Of a DNA stretch of 64,000 nucleotides, positions 24,372 through 31,845 are shown one piece after another. The position numbers and the translations under genes are program-made. Below the pieces are notes generated by a model. That model had not been told where the DNA came from and did not search any database. It worked only from the letters and a program-made list of their open reading frames with translations. How positions within the stretch are numbered: the first letter of the stretch is position 1; the number at the start of each line of letters is the position of its first letter. Source of the DNA: Aestuariibaculum marinum (GTDB lineage: Bacteria > Bacteroidota > Bacteroidia > Flavobacteriales > Flavobacteriaceae); assembly GCF_014596975.1 (NCBI RefSeq), contig NZ_JACVXD010000004.1:1-64000 (forward strand), given 5' to 3'.

Positions 24372-26006
24372 ATGGCTATAGTAGTAAATATGCCGCGTTT
24401 AAGCGATACAATGGAAGAAGGAACGGTCGCAACTTGGTTAAAAAAAGTTGGTGACAAGGTTGAAGAGGGTGATATTTTAGCTGAAATAGAAACAGATAAA
24501 GCCACTATGGAATTTGAATCTTTTAATGAAGGAACGTTACTTCATATTGGGGTTCAAGAAGGTGAAACTACCAAAGTAGATGAGCTTTTAGCAATTATAG
24601 GAGAAGAAGGAGAAGACATCTCTGCGCTGTTAAGTGGAGGAGGTTCTGCCTCGGCGGCTCCAGCAAATGAAGAAGCACCAGCTGCTGCTGAGGCTGCTCC
24701 TGCTGAAGCAAAAGAAGAAGCATCAGAAGCAGTAGACTTACCAGAAGGTGTTATCATGGTAACGATGCCGCGTTTAAGCGACACCATGGAAGAAGGAACT
24801 GTAGCCTCTTGGTTAAAGAAAGTAGGTGATGAGGTGTCAGAAGGTGATATTCTTGCTGAAATTGAAACCGATAAGGCGACAATGGAGTTCGAATCATTTC
24901 AGTCAGGTACGTTATTACATATAGGTCTTCAGGAAGGTGAGTCTGCAAAAGTAGATTCATTATTAGCTATTATAGGTCCTGCCGGAACAGATGTTTCTGG
25001 CGTGGCGGCTAACTTTAAGGTTGATGCTCCTGCTGCAAAGACAGAAGAAGCTCCAAAAACTGAAGTTAAAGTCGAAGCGCCTAAGGCAGCTCCTGCATCA
25101 GCTCCAGCTGCTGACAAACCAGTGAAAAGAGCAGCTACTCCTGTTACAGAAAACGGACGTGTATTTGTTTCTCCATTAGCGAAGAAAATAGCTGAAGAAA
25201 AAGGTATCAACCTAACAAAAATACAAGGTACTGGTGAAAACGGACGTATTGTAAAATACGACGTAGAGAATTACGAACCAGCTCAAGGTGCAGCTGCAGT
25301 TGGTAAGTTTGTACCAGCAGGTCAAGAAGATTTTGAAGATATTCCTAACTCGCAAATGCGTAAAGCGATTGCTAAGGCGTTAACAAACTCTAAGTTCTCA
25401 GCACCGCATTATTACCTAAGTGTAGAATTCGATATGGAAAATGCTATGGCTTTCCGTGCGCAATTCAACACAATTCCGGATACAAAAATATCATACAACG
25501 ATATGGTTGTTAAAGCTTGTGCTTTAGCATTAAAACAGCATCCTCAGGTGAATTCGCAGTGGTTTGCAGATAAGATGCGTTTAAATAATCACGTTCATAT
25601 TGGTGTGGCTGTTGCTGTGCCAGATGGATTAGTTGTGCCAGTAGTAAAATTTGCTAACGAGCAAACTTTACCACAAATTGGTGCTGCAGTAAAAGAATTA
25701 GCAGGAAAAGCTAGAAATAAAAAATTAACACCTGCTGAAATGGAAGGTAGTACGTTTACAGTTTCTAACTTAGGAATGTTTGGTATTGATACCTTTACAT
25801 CAATCATCAATCAACCTAACTCAGCAATTCTTTCTGTTGGTAATATTGTTGAAAAACCAGTCGTTAAAGATGGTCAAATAGTTGTTGGTCACACAATGAA
25901 ATTATCATTAGCCTGCGATCACAGAACTATTGATGGTGCTACAGGAGCTCAATTCCTTCAAACTTTAAAAGGATATATTGAGAACCCTGTAACAATGTTA
26001 GTGTAA
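24372..26006 (+). CDS. pdhC: Pyruvate dehydrogenase E2, dihydrolipoamide acetyltransferase
   Basis: A 544-residue E2 with two lipoyl domains (about residues 1-78 and 130-208). Each carries the lipoylation site EIETDKATMEFES and is nearly identical to the other, an internal duplication. Ala/Pro/Glu-rich hinges separate them from a peripheral subunit-binding domain (VSPLAKKIAEEKGINLTKI, about 265-300) and the catalytic core, which ends LSLACDHRTIDGATGAQFL (catalytic His and Asp). It transfers acetyl groups to CoA and forms the core of the complex. It follows pdhA by three bases and ends at a strong terminator. Confidence 0.95.
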   Translation: MAIVVNMPRLSDTMEEGTVATWLKKVGDKVEEGDILAEIETDKATMEFESFNEGTLLHIGVQEGETTKVDELLAIIGEEGEDISALLSGGGSASAAPANEEAPAAAEAAPAEAKEEASEAVDLPEGVIMVTMPRLSDTMEEGTVASWLKKVGDEVSEGDILAEIETDKATMEFESFQSGTLLHIGLQEGESAKVDSLLAIIGPAGTDVSGVAANFKVDAPAAKTEEAPKTEVKVEAPKAAPASAPAADKPVKRAATPVTENGRVFVSPLAKKIAEEKGINLTKIQGTGENGRIVKYDVENYEPAQGAAAVGKFVPAGQEDFEDIPNSQMRKAIAKALTNSKFSAPHYYLSVEFDMENAMAFRAQFNTIPDTKISYNDMVVKACALALKQHPQVNSQWFADKMRLNNHVHIGVAVAVPDGLVVPVVKFANEQTLPQIGAAVKELAGKARNKKLTPAEMEGSTFTVSNLGMFGIDTFTSIINQPNSAILSVGNIVEKPVVKDGQIVVGHTMKLSLACDHRTIDGATGAQFLQTLKGYIENPVTMLV

Positions 26007-26053
26007 TCATTATTCTGAATAATTTAATTCGGGATTTAGTTATATAATATTTT

Positions 26054-26088
26054 AAAAAAGCCTAATTCAAATTGAATTAGGCTTTTTT
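26054..26088. terminator. Bidirectional terminator between pdhC and the DUF4242 gene
   Basis: A long perfect stem (aaaaaagcctaattc with its complement) is flanked by A and T runs between convergent genes. Confidence 0.9.
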
Positions 26089-26108
26089 TATTTGTGTTTA
26101 GAGTTCAG

Positions 26109-26381
26109 TTATTCAGAGGTTACAGGATCAATTATAGTTGATACTGTACTTATCATATTAGCCGGAAAGCCACCTTGTTTGGCATGTTCTTCTACCAATT
26201 CTTTATTAGGCGCAATATACACACAATAAATTTTGTTTTCGGTTACATAACTTTGTACCCAGTTAATTTCGGGTCCCAGGTTTTGTAAGACCTTACATGA
26301 GGTTTGAGAAATTGATTTTAATTCTTCACCAGAAAGGTTACCTGCTCCAGGTATTTCTCTTTCTATTACATATTTAGGCAT
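26109..26381 (-). CDS. DUF4242 (nickel-binding-like) small cytosolic protein
   Basis: A 90-residue protein from ATG 26381 (MPKYVIEREIPGAG); a TTG at 26414 would overlap the globin gene. It matches DUF4242, a ferredoxin-like fold with one described nickel-binding member. The His cluster present in the regulator at 27393 (MHRHAHGD) is reduced here to one His (VEEHAKQGGFP). Two Cys (QTSCKVL and IYCVYIA) are shared with the exported paralog. There is no signal peptide. It starts 22 bases after the truncated haemoglobin stop, so the two are probably co-transcribed. Function is unknown. Confidence 0.75.
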   Translation of the reverse strand: MPKYVIEREIPGAGNLSGEELKSISQTSCKVLQNLGPEINWVQSYVTENKIYCVYIAPNKELVEEHAKQGGFPANMISTVSTIIDPVTSE

Positions 26382-26403
26382 AATTTTAATGTTTAAAGGT
26401 TTA

Positions 26404-26778
26404 TTATTTAGCAATTATCATCCCTTTTAATGACCATAGTATTGCGAGTACATCTTTTTTTGTGTCGTCGTCTATTTTATGTTCATCTAAAGCAATAAAA
26501 ATATCATCAATGGCACACATATACTCGGTTGGGCTAATATTCATGCCCTTGTGAGCTGTTTCCATATCTCTGCCTTCATAAACGGCAGGTCCGCCACTAC
26601 CTGAATTAAAGAAATTAATGCTGTGTTGTACAACCGTTTCAAAATATTCAGGTCGGTCTTTGTAAGGAAGAAATCGCGCATTAATGTCTGGGTTTTCCAT
26701 GTGTATATTAATTGCACGTCTTACGATTGCTGAAATGCCATCATTTCCTCCTAATCTTTCGAATAGTGATTTTGTCAT
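26404..26778 (-). CDS. Truncated haemoglobin, group 1
   Basis: A 124-residue 2-on-2 globin. It has LFERLGGNDGISAIVRR at the N terminus, the glycine motif SGSGGPAVYEGRDM, and the proximal haem ligand His76 in TAHKGMNISPTEY. Group 1 truncated globins bind O2 or NO and often detoxify NO or sense redox gases. It is flanked by two DUF4242 genes on the same strand and by the DUF4242-AraC regulator upstream, suggesting a shared response. A good -7 box lies 21 bases before the ATG. Confidence 0.9.
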   Translation of the reverse strand: MTKSLFERLGGNDGISAIVRRAINIHMENPDINARFLPYKDRPEYFETVVQHSINFFNSGSGGPAVYEGRDMETAHKGMNISPTEYMCAIDDIFIALDEHKIDDDTKKDVLAILWSLKGMIIAK

Positions 26779-26799
26779 AATTTATTGGTTTTACGCAGG

Positions 26800-26807
26800 C
26801 AAAAGTA
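26800..26807 (-). promoter_or_regulatory. -7 box (TACTTTTG) for the truncated haemoglobin
   Basis: An exact TAnnTTTG match on the minus strand predicting a leader of about 15 nt. A TTG lies 15 bases further upstream, slightly too close for the usual spacing. Confidence 0.6.
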
Positions 26808-26876
26808 CTAGTAGAAAAGAGGCAATGAATTTAAATTAGGTAGACCTTGATAGGGGTAACATAAGTGTTTAAATGT

Positions 26877-27272
26877 CTAGTAAGTTTCTCCAGAAGAAGA
26901 ATGGTCTATTACAGTTACTACTTTTGCAATAGTGTTAGCCGGGAATCCACCTTTTTCGGCGTGTTCTTGAACGAGTTCTTTACTCTCAGCAAGATAAACA
27001 CAGTACATTTTATTTCCTGTAACATAGCTGTGAAGCCATGTAATTTTAGGCCCCATTTCTTTAAGTACACTACAGGAAGTTTTTGAAGCTGTTTTAAGGT
27101 CGGTAGCAGACCATGTGTCTAAGTTAGGGATTTCTCGTTCAATAACATACATACTTTGGCTTTTTAATGTCGTTTTTTCACGTAAAACATCTGGAATTGA
27201 TTTTTCCTGAGCAAATAATTGGAATGAAATTAGTGTCAGTACTAAGCACAAAACAAATCTAAAAGTTTTCAT
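26877..27272 (-). CDS. Exported DUF4242 protein
   Basis: From ATG 27272, a 131-residue protein with a Sec signal peptide (MKTFRFVLCLVLTLISFQLF, cleavage near AQ) and a DUF4242 domain at about residues 40-127 (YVIEREIPNLDTWSATDLK, TSCSVLKEMG, MYCVYLAESKELVQEHAEKG). It is a close paralog of the cytosolic protein at 26109, with the same two Cys and single His, but sent to the periplasm. An upstream in-frame start at 27314 lies within the -7 box and is unlikely. It sits between the AraC-type regulator and the globin gene. Confidence 0.78.
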   Translation of the reverse strand: MKTFRFVLCLVLTLISFQLFAQEKSIPDVLREKTTLKSQSMYVIEREIPNLDTWSATDLKTASKTSCSVLKEMGPKITWLHSYVTGNKMYCVYLAESKELVQEHAEKGGFPANTIAKVVTVIDHSSSGETY

Positions 27273-27311
27273 AATTTTTGGTTTTAGGGTTAAATAAATT
27301 AGGTTACATCC

Positions 27312-27319
27312 CAAAATTA
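27312..27319 (-). promoter_or_regulatory. -7 box (TAATTTTG) for the exported DUF4242 gene
   Basis: An exact TAnnTTTG match on the minus strand, 39 bases before ATG 27272. It supports that start codon over the upstream one. Confidence 0.55.
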
Positions 27320-27336
27320 AAACCTTGTTATGAAAG

Positions 27337-27352
27337 TTATTTGTACAAATAA
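27337..27352. promoter_or_regulatory. 16-bp palindrome upstream of the exported DUF4242 promoter
   Basis: TTATTTGTACAAATAA is a perfect palindrome centred about 38 bases upstream of the predicted start point of the exported DUF4242 gene, a typical operator or activator position. It lies 41 bases after the stop of the AraC-type regulator. Confidence 0.4.
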
Positions 27353-27392
27353 TTCAAAAACTTGTATTTTTAAATCATTGATAAATAATGTT

Positions 27393-28490
27393 TTATGGTT
27401 TTTTTTGTTGGGCGTATTGTGAAGGAATGGTGTTGTATTTATTTTTAAAACATTTGGAAAAATAAGCAAGGCTATTAAACCCGGTTTCAAAAGCAATTTC
27501 AGAAATATTTCCTTTTTGGTTGTTAATAAGTTTTAAAGCACGATCTAATCTATAGTCTCTAATAAAAGTATTTGGGGATTTTCCTGTAAGGGCTTTAAGT
27601 TTTCTGTAAAGTTGAGATTTACTAAACCCTAAATTATCGCTAAACCTATCGATATTAAATTCAGGATTTTGCCAGGTGTTTTCAATTTCATCCATTACTT
27701 GTGTCAGGAATGTTTCTTCAGAAGGACTTAAAACCCGAATTTCATGCTTGGCAGAAATAGGATGTCTTTGTTCATTTTCATAAAGCGTTTTTACTTCAAA
27801 TGATATATTTATAGCGGAATTAATAACTTCTGATAAACGCGTGGTTAAAATGATTGTTTCTTCAAATATTTGAGGCTTATCTGTTACAGGATCACCGGAA
27901 GCGATACCGATTTTTATTTGTGAGGATGCATCGGTGTATTTAGGTCTTAATTCATTTTCTATTTTTAAAGCTGTATTGATAGCTTTATCGGCAGATTTAA
28001 ATGAAATTAAATACGAGTGAGATGTGTTGTTAACAATATTACCTTCTTGTTCTTTGATAAGATTGTTAATAGCTGTTTCAAAATGTGTTGAAATGGATTG
28101 CGTAATATTTGAATCCTGATTGTTTATTATCCTCAGGTTTTTAACAGTCATTAATATACGGTGTGCTGAATCTTTAATGATGTTTAGTTGGGTATTTTCA
28201 GATTTTTCGGGATCTGAAATTCTTCCAAGAAAGGATTCTACAATAGTCGGTTCAACTTCAATAATCGTGTTAGGCACATCGCCATGTGCATGTCTATGCA
28301 TACTTTCTATGGCGGCTTTATTCGGAGCTTCAATCAGGCAAAAAGCATTTTGACGTCTTTCATCAAACCAATAGGTAAACCCACGACAACCGTATTCGTG
28401 TTCAATTTTTAAGTCTTCTTGGTGTATTTGTGCTAATAACTCAGCCGATACATTTTCAGAGACATCGTGACGATCCATAAATATAGGCAT
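27393..28490 (-). CDS. Three-part regulator: DUF4242 + cyclase-like domain + AraC DNA-binding domain
   Basis: A 365-residue cytosolic protein with three parts. Residues 1-88 are DUF4242 with a His-rich metal-site candidate (His65, His67 and His69 in MHRHAHGD; also His8). Residues ~105-235 resemble a class III nucleotide-cyclase homology domain (LISFKSADKAINTALKIE, IKIGIASGDPV, ILTTRLSEV) but lack the usual catalytic metal and base-binding residues. Residues ~262-362 are an AraC double helix-turn-helix (FSDNLGFSKSQLYRKLKALT, ISEIAFETGFNSLAYFSKCF). It probably senses a metal or small ligand and controls the adjacent DUF4242 and globin genes. The middle-domain call is the least certain. Confidence 0.8.
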   Translation of the reverse strand: MPIFMDRHDVSENVSAELLAQIHQEDLKIEHEYGCRGFTYWFDERRQNAFCLIEAPNKAAIESMHRHAHGDVPNTIIEVEPTIVESFLGRISDPEKSENTQLNIIKDSAHRILMTVKNLRIINNQDSNITQSISTHFETAINNLIKEQEGNIVNNTSHSYLISFKSADKAINTALKIENELRPKYTDASSQIKIGIASGDPVTDKPQIFEETIILTTRLSEVINSAINISFEVKTLYENEQRHPISAKHEIRVLSPSEETFLTQVMDEIENTWQNPEFNIDRFSDNLGFSKSQLYRKLKALTGKSPNTFIRDYRLDRALKLINNQKGNISEIAFETGFNSLAYFSKCFKNKYNTIPSQYAQQKKP

Positions 28491-28630
28491 GATTAATAAA
28501 TTTCACACAAATTAATGATTTATAGTGAGTTACGCAATTCTATTCGACCAGTTGTAATAATTGGAATTAATCGGATTTTAATTTTATTAGGGTATTGAAC
28601 TTTTTTATCTTTAACCACAAATAAAAATTA

Positions 28631-29314
28631 ATGCATAAAAATATCATAATAACTGGAACGAGTAGAGGGATAGGTTTTCAGTTGGTAGAATTGTTTGCGA
28701 AAGCAGGACATAACGTGTTGGCACTTTCCAGAAACGAAAAGCCAATAGCAAATTTAAACCTTAATAATGTAACTTCATTTTCTTTTGATTTGGCTGATGC
28801 AAAAGCTTATAAAAAGGTTGAAGATTTTATATCGACAAATTGGGAACAGGTTGATGTTTTAATTAACAATGCAGGAATGTTGGTAAATAAACCTTTTTCT
28901 GAAATTACCATGGGCGACTTCGAAGCGGTTTACAAAACGAATGTTTTTGGTGTTGCAGAACTTACTCGTACTGTATTGCCATATATGAAAGTTAATAGCC
29001 ATGTAGTAACGATTAGTTCTATGGGAGGTGTACAAGGGAGCATGAAATTCCCAGGGTTAGCCGCATATAGTTCAAGTAAAGGTGCCGTAATTACCCTTTC
29101 GGAATTGTTAGCCGAAGAGTACAAAGAATCAGGTATATCTTTTAATGTCTTAGCCCTTGGAGCTGTACAAACCGAAATGTTAGAAGAAGCGTTTCCTGGT
29201 TATCAGGCACCAACATCGGCTATAGAAATGGCTGAATATATCTTCGAATTCTCGTTAACAGGAAACAAATATTACAACGGTAAAATGTTACAAGTTTCGA
29301 ACTCTACACCTTAA
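28631..29314 (+). CDS. SDR family NAD(P)-dependent oxidoreductase
   Basis: A 227-residue Rossmann-fold dehydrogenase. The cofactor motif TSRGIGFQL (TGxxxGxG variant), DVLINNAGM, SSMGGVQGS with the catalytic Ser, and YSSSKGAV with the Tyr-x3-Lys pair are all present. The active site is complete, but the substrate cannot be inferred. It is divergent from the DUF4242-AraC regulator and followed after eight bases by an HAD phosphatase, so it heads a small plus-strand operon. Confidence 0.88.
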   Translation: MHKNIIITGTSRGIGFQLVELFAKAGHNVLALSRNEKPIANLNLNNVTSFSFDLADAKAYKKVEDFISTNWEQVDVLINNAGMLVNKPFSEITMGDFEAVYKTNVFGVAELTRTVLPYMKVNSHVVTISSMGGVQGSMKFPGLAAYSSSKGAVITLSELLAEEYKESGISFNVLALGAVQTEMLEEAFPGYQAPTSAIEMAEYIFEFSLTGNKYYNGKMLQVSNSTP

Positions 29315-29322
29315 TAAACTCT

Positions 29323-29961
29323 ATGAAAAAATATAAATGTATAATTTTTGATTGCGATGGGGTGTTGGTTGATACCGAAGTTATAAGCAATCAATTACTG
29401 GTAGATATGGCTAATGAATATGGTGCTAATATCGATTTAGATTATGCCATGAAATACTTTAAAGGAAGTCATTTTAAGCATTGCTTAAACCTTATAAAAA
29501 CATTGGTAACTGAACAGGTTCCTGATTCGTTTGAGAAAGATTATAGAACAGAATTAGACAGACAGTTTAAAGAATCGGTTCAACCTATTAATGGCATTAA
29601 AAAAGTTATAGACCATTTAGAAATCCCGTTTTGTGTGGCTTCCAGTGGTACAGTTGAAAAAATTCGATTGAATTTAGGTTTGGTTGGACTTTTAGATGAG
29701 TTTGAAGGAAAAATTTTTAGTTGCTATACTATTGAAAAATGGAAGCCAGAGCCCGATGTGTTTTTACTGGCAGCAAAAACTATGGGTTTTAAACCTGAAG
29801 AGTGCTTAGTAATTGAAGATAGTAAATTAGGAGTTCAGGGAGCTAAAAATGGAGGTTTTGATGTTTTTGGATATACCGAACACGATTATTATAATGATTT
29901 AGAAGGTTTAGCAACCCAAACCTTTCAGAGCATGGATGAATTGATAGATATGATTCCGTAG
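29323..29961 (+). CDS. HAD family phosphatase, beta-phosphoglucomutase-like
   Basis: A 212-residue HAD hydrolase with an alpha-helical cap. Motif I is IIFDCDGVLVDTE (nucleophile Asp), motif II VASSGT, motif III Lys in EKWKPEPDVFLLA, and motif IV VIEDSKLGVQGAKNGG. It resembles sugar-phosphate phosphatases and beta-phosphoglucomutase; the specific substrate is unknown. It is eight bases downstream of the SDR gene and probably co-transcribed. Confidence 0.87.
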   Translation: MKKYKCIIFDCDGVLVDTEVISNQLLVDMANEYGANIDLDYAMKYFKGSHFKHCLNLIKTLVTEQVPDSFEKDYRTELDRQFKESVQPINGIKKVIDHLEIPFCVASSGTVEKIRLNLGLVGLLDEFEGKIFSCYTIEKWKPEPDVFLLAAKTMGFKPEECLVIEDSKLGVQGAKNGGFDVFGYTEHDYYNDLEGLATQTFQSMDELIDMIP

Positions 29962-29989
29962 TGGTTAAGGGACTTTAAAATAAAACCCT

Positions 29990-29997
29990 TATTTTTG
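29990..29997 (+). promoter_or_regulatory. -7 box (TATTTTTG) immediately before the SprT-like gene
   Basis: An exact TAnnTTTG match ending five bases before the ATG at 30003, implying a leaderless transcript. Confidence 0.5.
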
Positions 29998-30002
29998 TTT
30001 AT

Positions 30003-30605
30003 ATGCATGAGAAACTTCAGGATTACATTCCACAAAATGCCATTCCGCAAGTTGTAAACCTTTTAGATCATGATGATTTAGTTATCAAGGTAAAAAAAGA
30101 ACGTAAAACCCGTCATGGTGATTATATGCGATTACCAAACGGAAAGCATCAAATCACGGTGAATTCCAATTTAAATGAATACAGGTTTTTAATAACACTT
30201 ATTCATGAAATAGCTCATTTTGAAGCTTACAGAACCTTTGGAAGATTAATTAAGCCTCATGGTATTGAGTGGAAGAGAACCTTTCAGTATTTAATGCTAC
30301 CATTTTTAAATCCGGATATTTTTCCGGAATCACTATTGCCTTTATTGGCAAAACATTTTAAAAACCCTAAGGCATCAAGTGACACCGATGTTAATTTAGC
30401 CTTAGCATTAAAGCAATTTGATGAACCAAATGGTAAAACTTATATATTTGAAGTGCCTTTAGGAAGTATGTTTAAGTTATACAATGGGCGAATTTTTAAA
30501 ATGGAAGGTAAACGTACCAAGCGTTTTGAATGTGTTGAAGTTAAGACGGGAAGATTGTATCTATTCAATCCTAATGCAGAAGTAGAATTATTAACCAATA
30601 ATTAG
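30003..30605 (+). CDS. SprT-like zinc metalloprotease-domain protein
   Basis: A 200-residue protein with the SprT/Spartan-type zinc motif LIHEIAHFEAYRTFG (HExxH) followed by a third His in KPHGIEWKRTFQ. The N-terminal half is a typical minigluzincin fold. The C-terminal half (GSMFKLYNGRIFKMEGKRTK) looks like a small beta domain in place of the usual zinc ribbon, since there are no Cys pairs. Spartan relatives cleave DNA-protein crosslinks; the role of bacterial SprT-like proteins is less certain. Its -7 box abuts the start codon. Confidence 0.82.
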   Translation: MHEKLQDYIPQNAIPQVVNLLDHDDLVIKVKKERKTRHGDYMRLPNGKHQITVNSNLNEYRFLITLIHEIAHFEAYRTFGRLIKPHGIEWKRTFQYLMLPFLNPDIFPESLLPLLAKHFKNPKASSDTDVNLALALKQFDEPNGKTYIFEVPLGSMFKLYNGRIFKMEGKRTKRFECVEVKTGRLYLFNPNAEVELLTNN

Positions 30606-30662
30606 TTTGAAGTTAATAGGGTGTTGAAACTTTCATCAACTTTGAACAAAAAACCGACATAG

Positions 30663-31742
30663 ATGAATAAAAATTATTACGCCATTTTAATGGCAGGAGG
30701 TGTAGGGTCGAGATTCTGGCCAGTTAGCACACAAGAGTTTCCAAAGCAGTTTCACGATATGCTAGGAACGGGTGATACACTTATCCAAAAAACATTTCAG
30801 CGATTATCACGATTAATTCCAAAAGAAAATATTTTTATTCTAACCAACGAGCGTTACAACGATCTGGTATTTGAGCAATTACCAGAATTAACCGAGCGTC
30901 AGGTTGTTTTAGAGCCAGCTATGCGTAATACAGCACCTTGCATTTTGTATGCCTCTCTTAAAATTCAGAAGGAAAACCCGGATGCTGTTATGATAGTGGC
31001 ACCAAGTGATCACTGGATTGAAGACGAGGTGGCTTTTTCTAAAAATGTGGAGCAGGCCTTTAATTTTTGTGAAAAGAATGATGCATTAATGACTTTGGGG
31101 ATTCAACCTACATTTCCGAATACGGGTTATGGTTATATCGAATTTGATAAATCGTCTACAGAAACTATTAAATCGGTTAATCAGTTTAGAGAAAAGCCAG
31201 ATTACGACACAGCAAAAGGGTTTATAGAACAAGGAAATTTCCTTTGGAATGCCGGTATTTTTATGTGGAGCGTAAAGAGTGTTATTGAAGCTTTTAAAAA
31301 TAACCAACCGAATTTATACGCTCATTTTGAAAAAGGAATAGTAACATATAACACCGATGCCGAAGAAGCTTTTATAGCTGAAAATTATCCGTTGGCTGAA
31401 AATATTTCGGTGGATTATGCTGTAATGGAAACATCAAAAAATGTATATGTTATTGCAGCAGAGTTTGATTGGAACGATTTAGGAACCTGGGGAAGTTTAT
31501 ACGATAAGTTAGGAAAAGATGGAGATGATAATGCTGTTGTAAATGCCAGAACACTTACCGAAGATGCCTCAGGTAACATGATTCGAACTAAGAATAATAA
31601 AATTGTTGTGGTTGATGGATTAGAAGATTATATCATTGTCGATAAAGATGATGTCTTACTAATTTACCCTAAAACAAAGGAACAGGATATAAAACAAGTG
31701 CTTAAAAAGGTGAAAGATACCTTTGGTGAGCAGTACGGATAG
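30663..31742 (+). CDS. manC: Mannose-1-phosphate guanylyltransferase
   Basis: A 359-residue nucleotidyltransferase that makes GDP-mannose from mannose-1-phosphate and GTP, feeding surface glycan synthesis. Signature stretches are ILMAGGVGSRFWPVSTQEFP (GTP loop), PAMRNTAPCILYA, VAPSDHWIEDE, TGYGYIEFD, NAGIFMWSV, and SVDYAVMET with FDWNDLGTW. There is no fused isomerase domain, so it is the short form. Confidence 0.93.
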   Translation: MNKNYYAILMAGGVGSRFWPVSTQEFPKQFHDMLGTGDTLIQKTFQRLSRLIPKENIFILTNERYNDLVFEQLPELTERQVVLEPAMRNTAPCILYASLKIQKENPDAVMIVAPSDHWIEDEVAFSKNVEQAFNFCEKNDALMTLGIQPTFPNTGYGYIEFDKSSTETIKSVNQFREKPDYDTAKGFIEQGNFLWNAGIFMWSVKSVIEAFKNNQPNLYAHFEKGIVTYNTDAEEAFIAENYPLAENISVDYAVMETSKNVYVIAAEFDWNDLGTWGSLYDKLGKDGDDNAVVNARTLTEDASGNMIRTKNNKIVVVDGLEDYIIVDKDDVLLIYPKTKEQDIKQVLKKVKDTFGEQYG

Positions 31743-31763
31743 AAGATTTCTATTCTAGATTTT

Positions 31764-31806
31764 AATGGTTCGGTTTTTAATTGAAAAGATTAATAACCGA
31801 ACCATT
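31764..31806 (+). terminator. Inverted repeat after manC, possible terminator
   Basis: aatggttcggtt pairs perfectly (12 bp) with aaccgaaccatt across a 19-base loop and runs into tattttata. The weak T tail leaves room for a regulatory role ahead of the DUF389 gene. Confidence 0.5.
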
Positions 31807-31845
31807 TATTTTATATATTAGTATGTTACTAGTAATCTCACACCA

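Noticed and set aside
24554..25210. Several antisense frames rich in Ala and Ser inside the PDH E2 gene
   Set aside because: They mirror the Ala/Pro/Glu-rich hinge codons on the other strand and are not genes.
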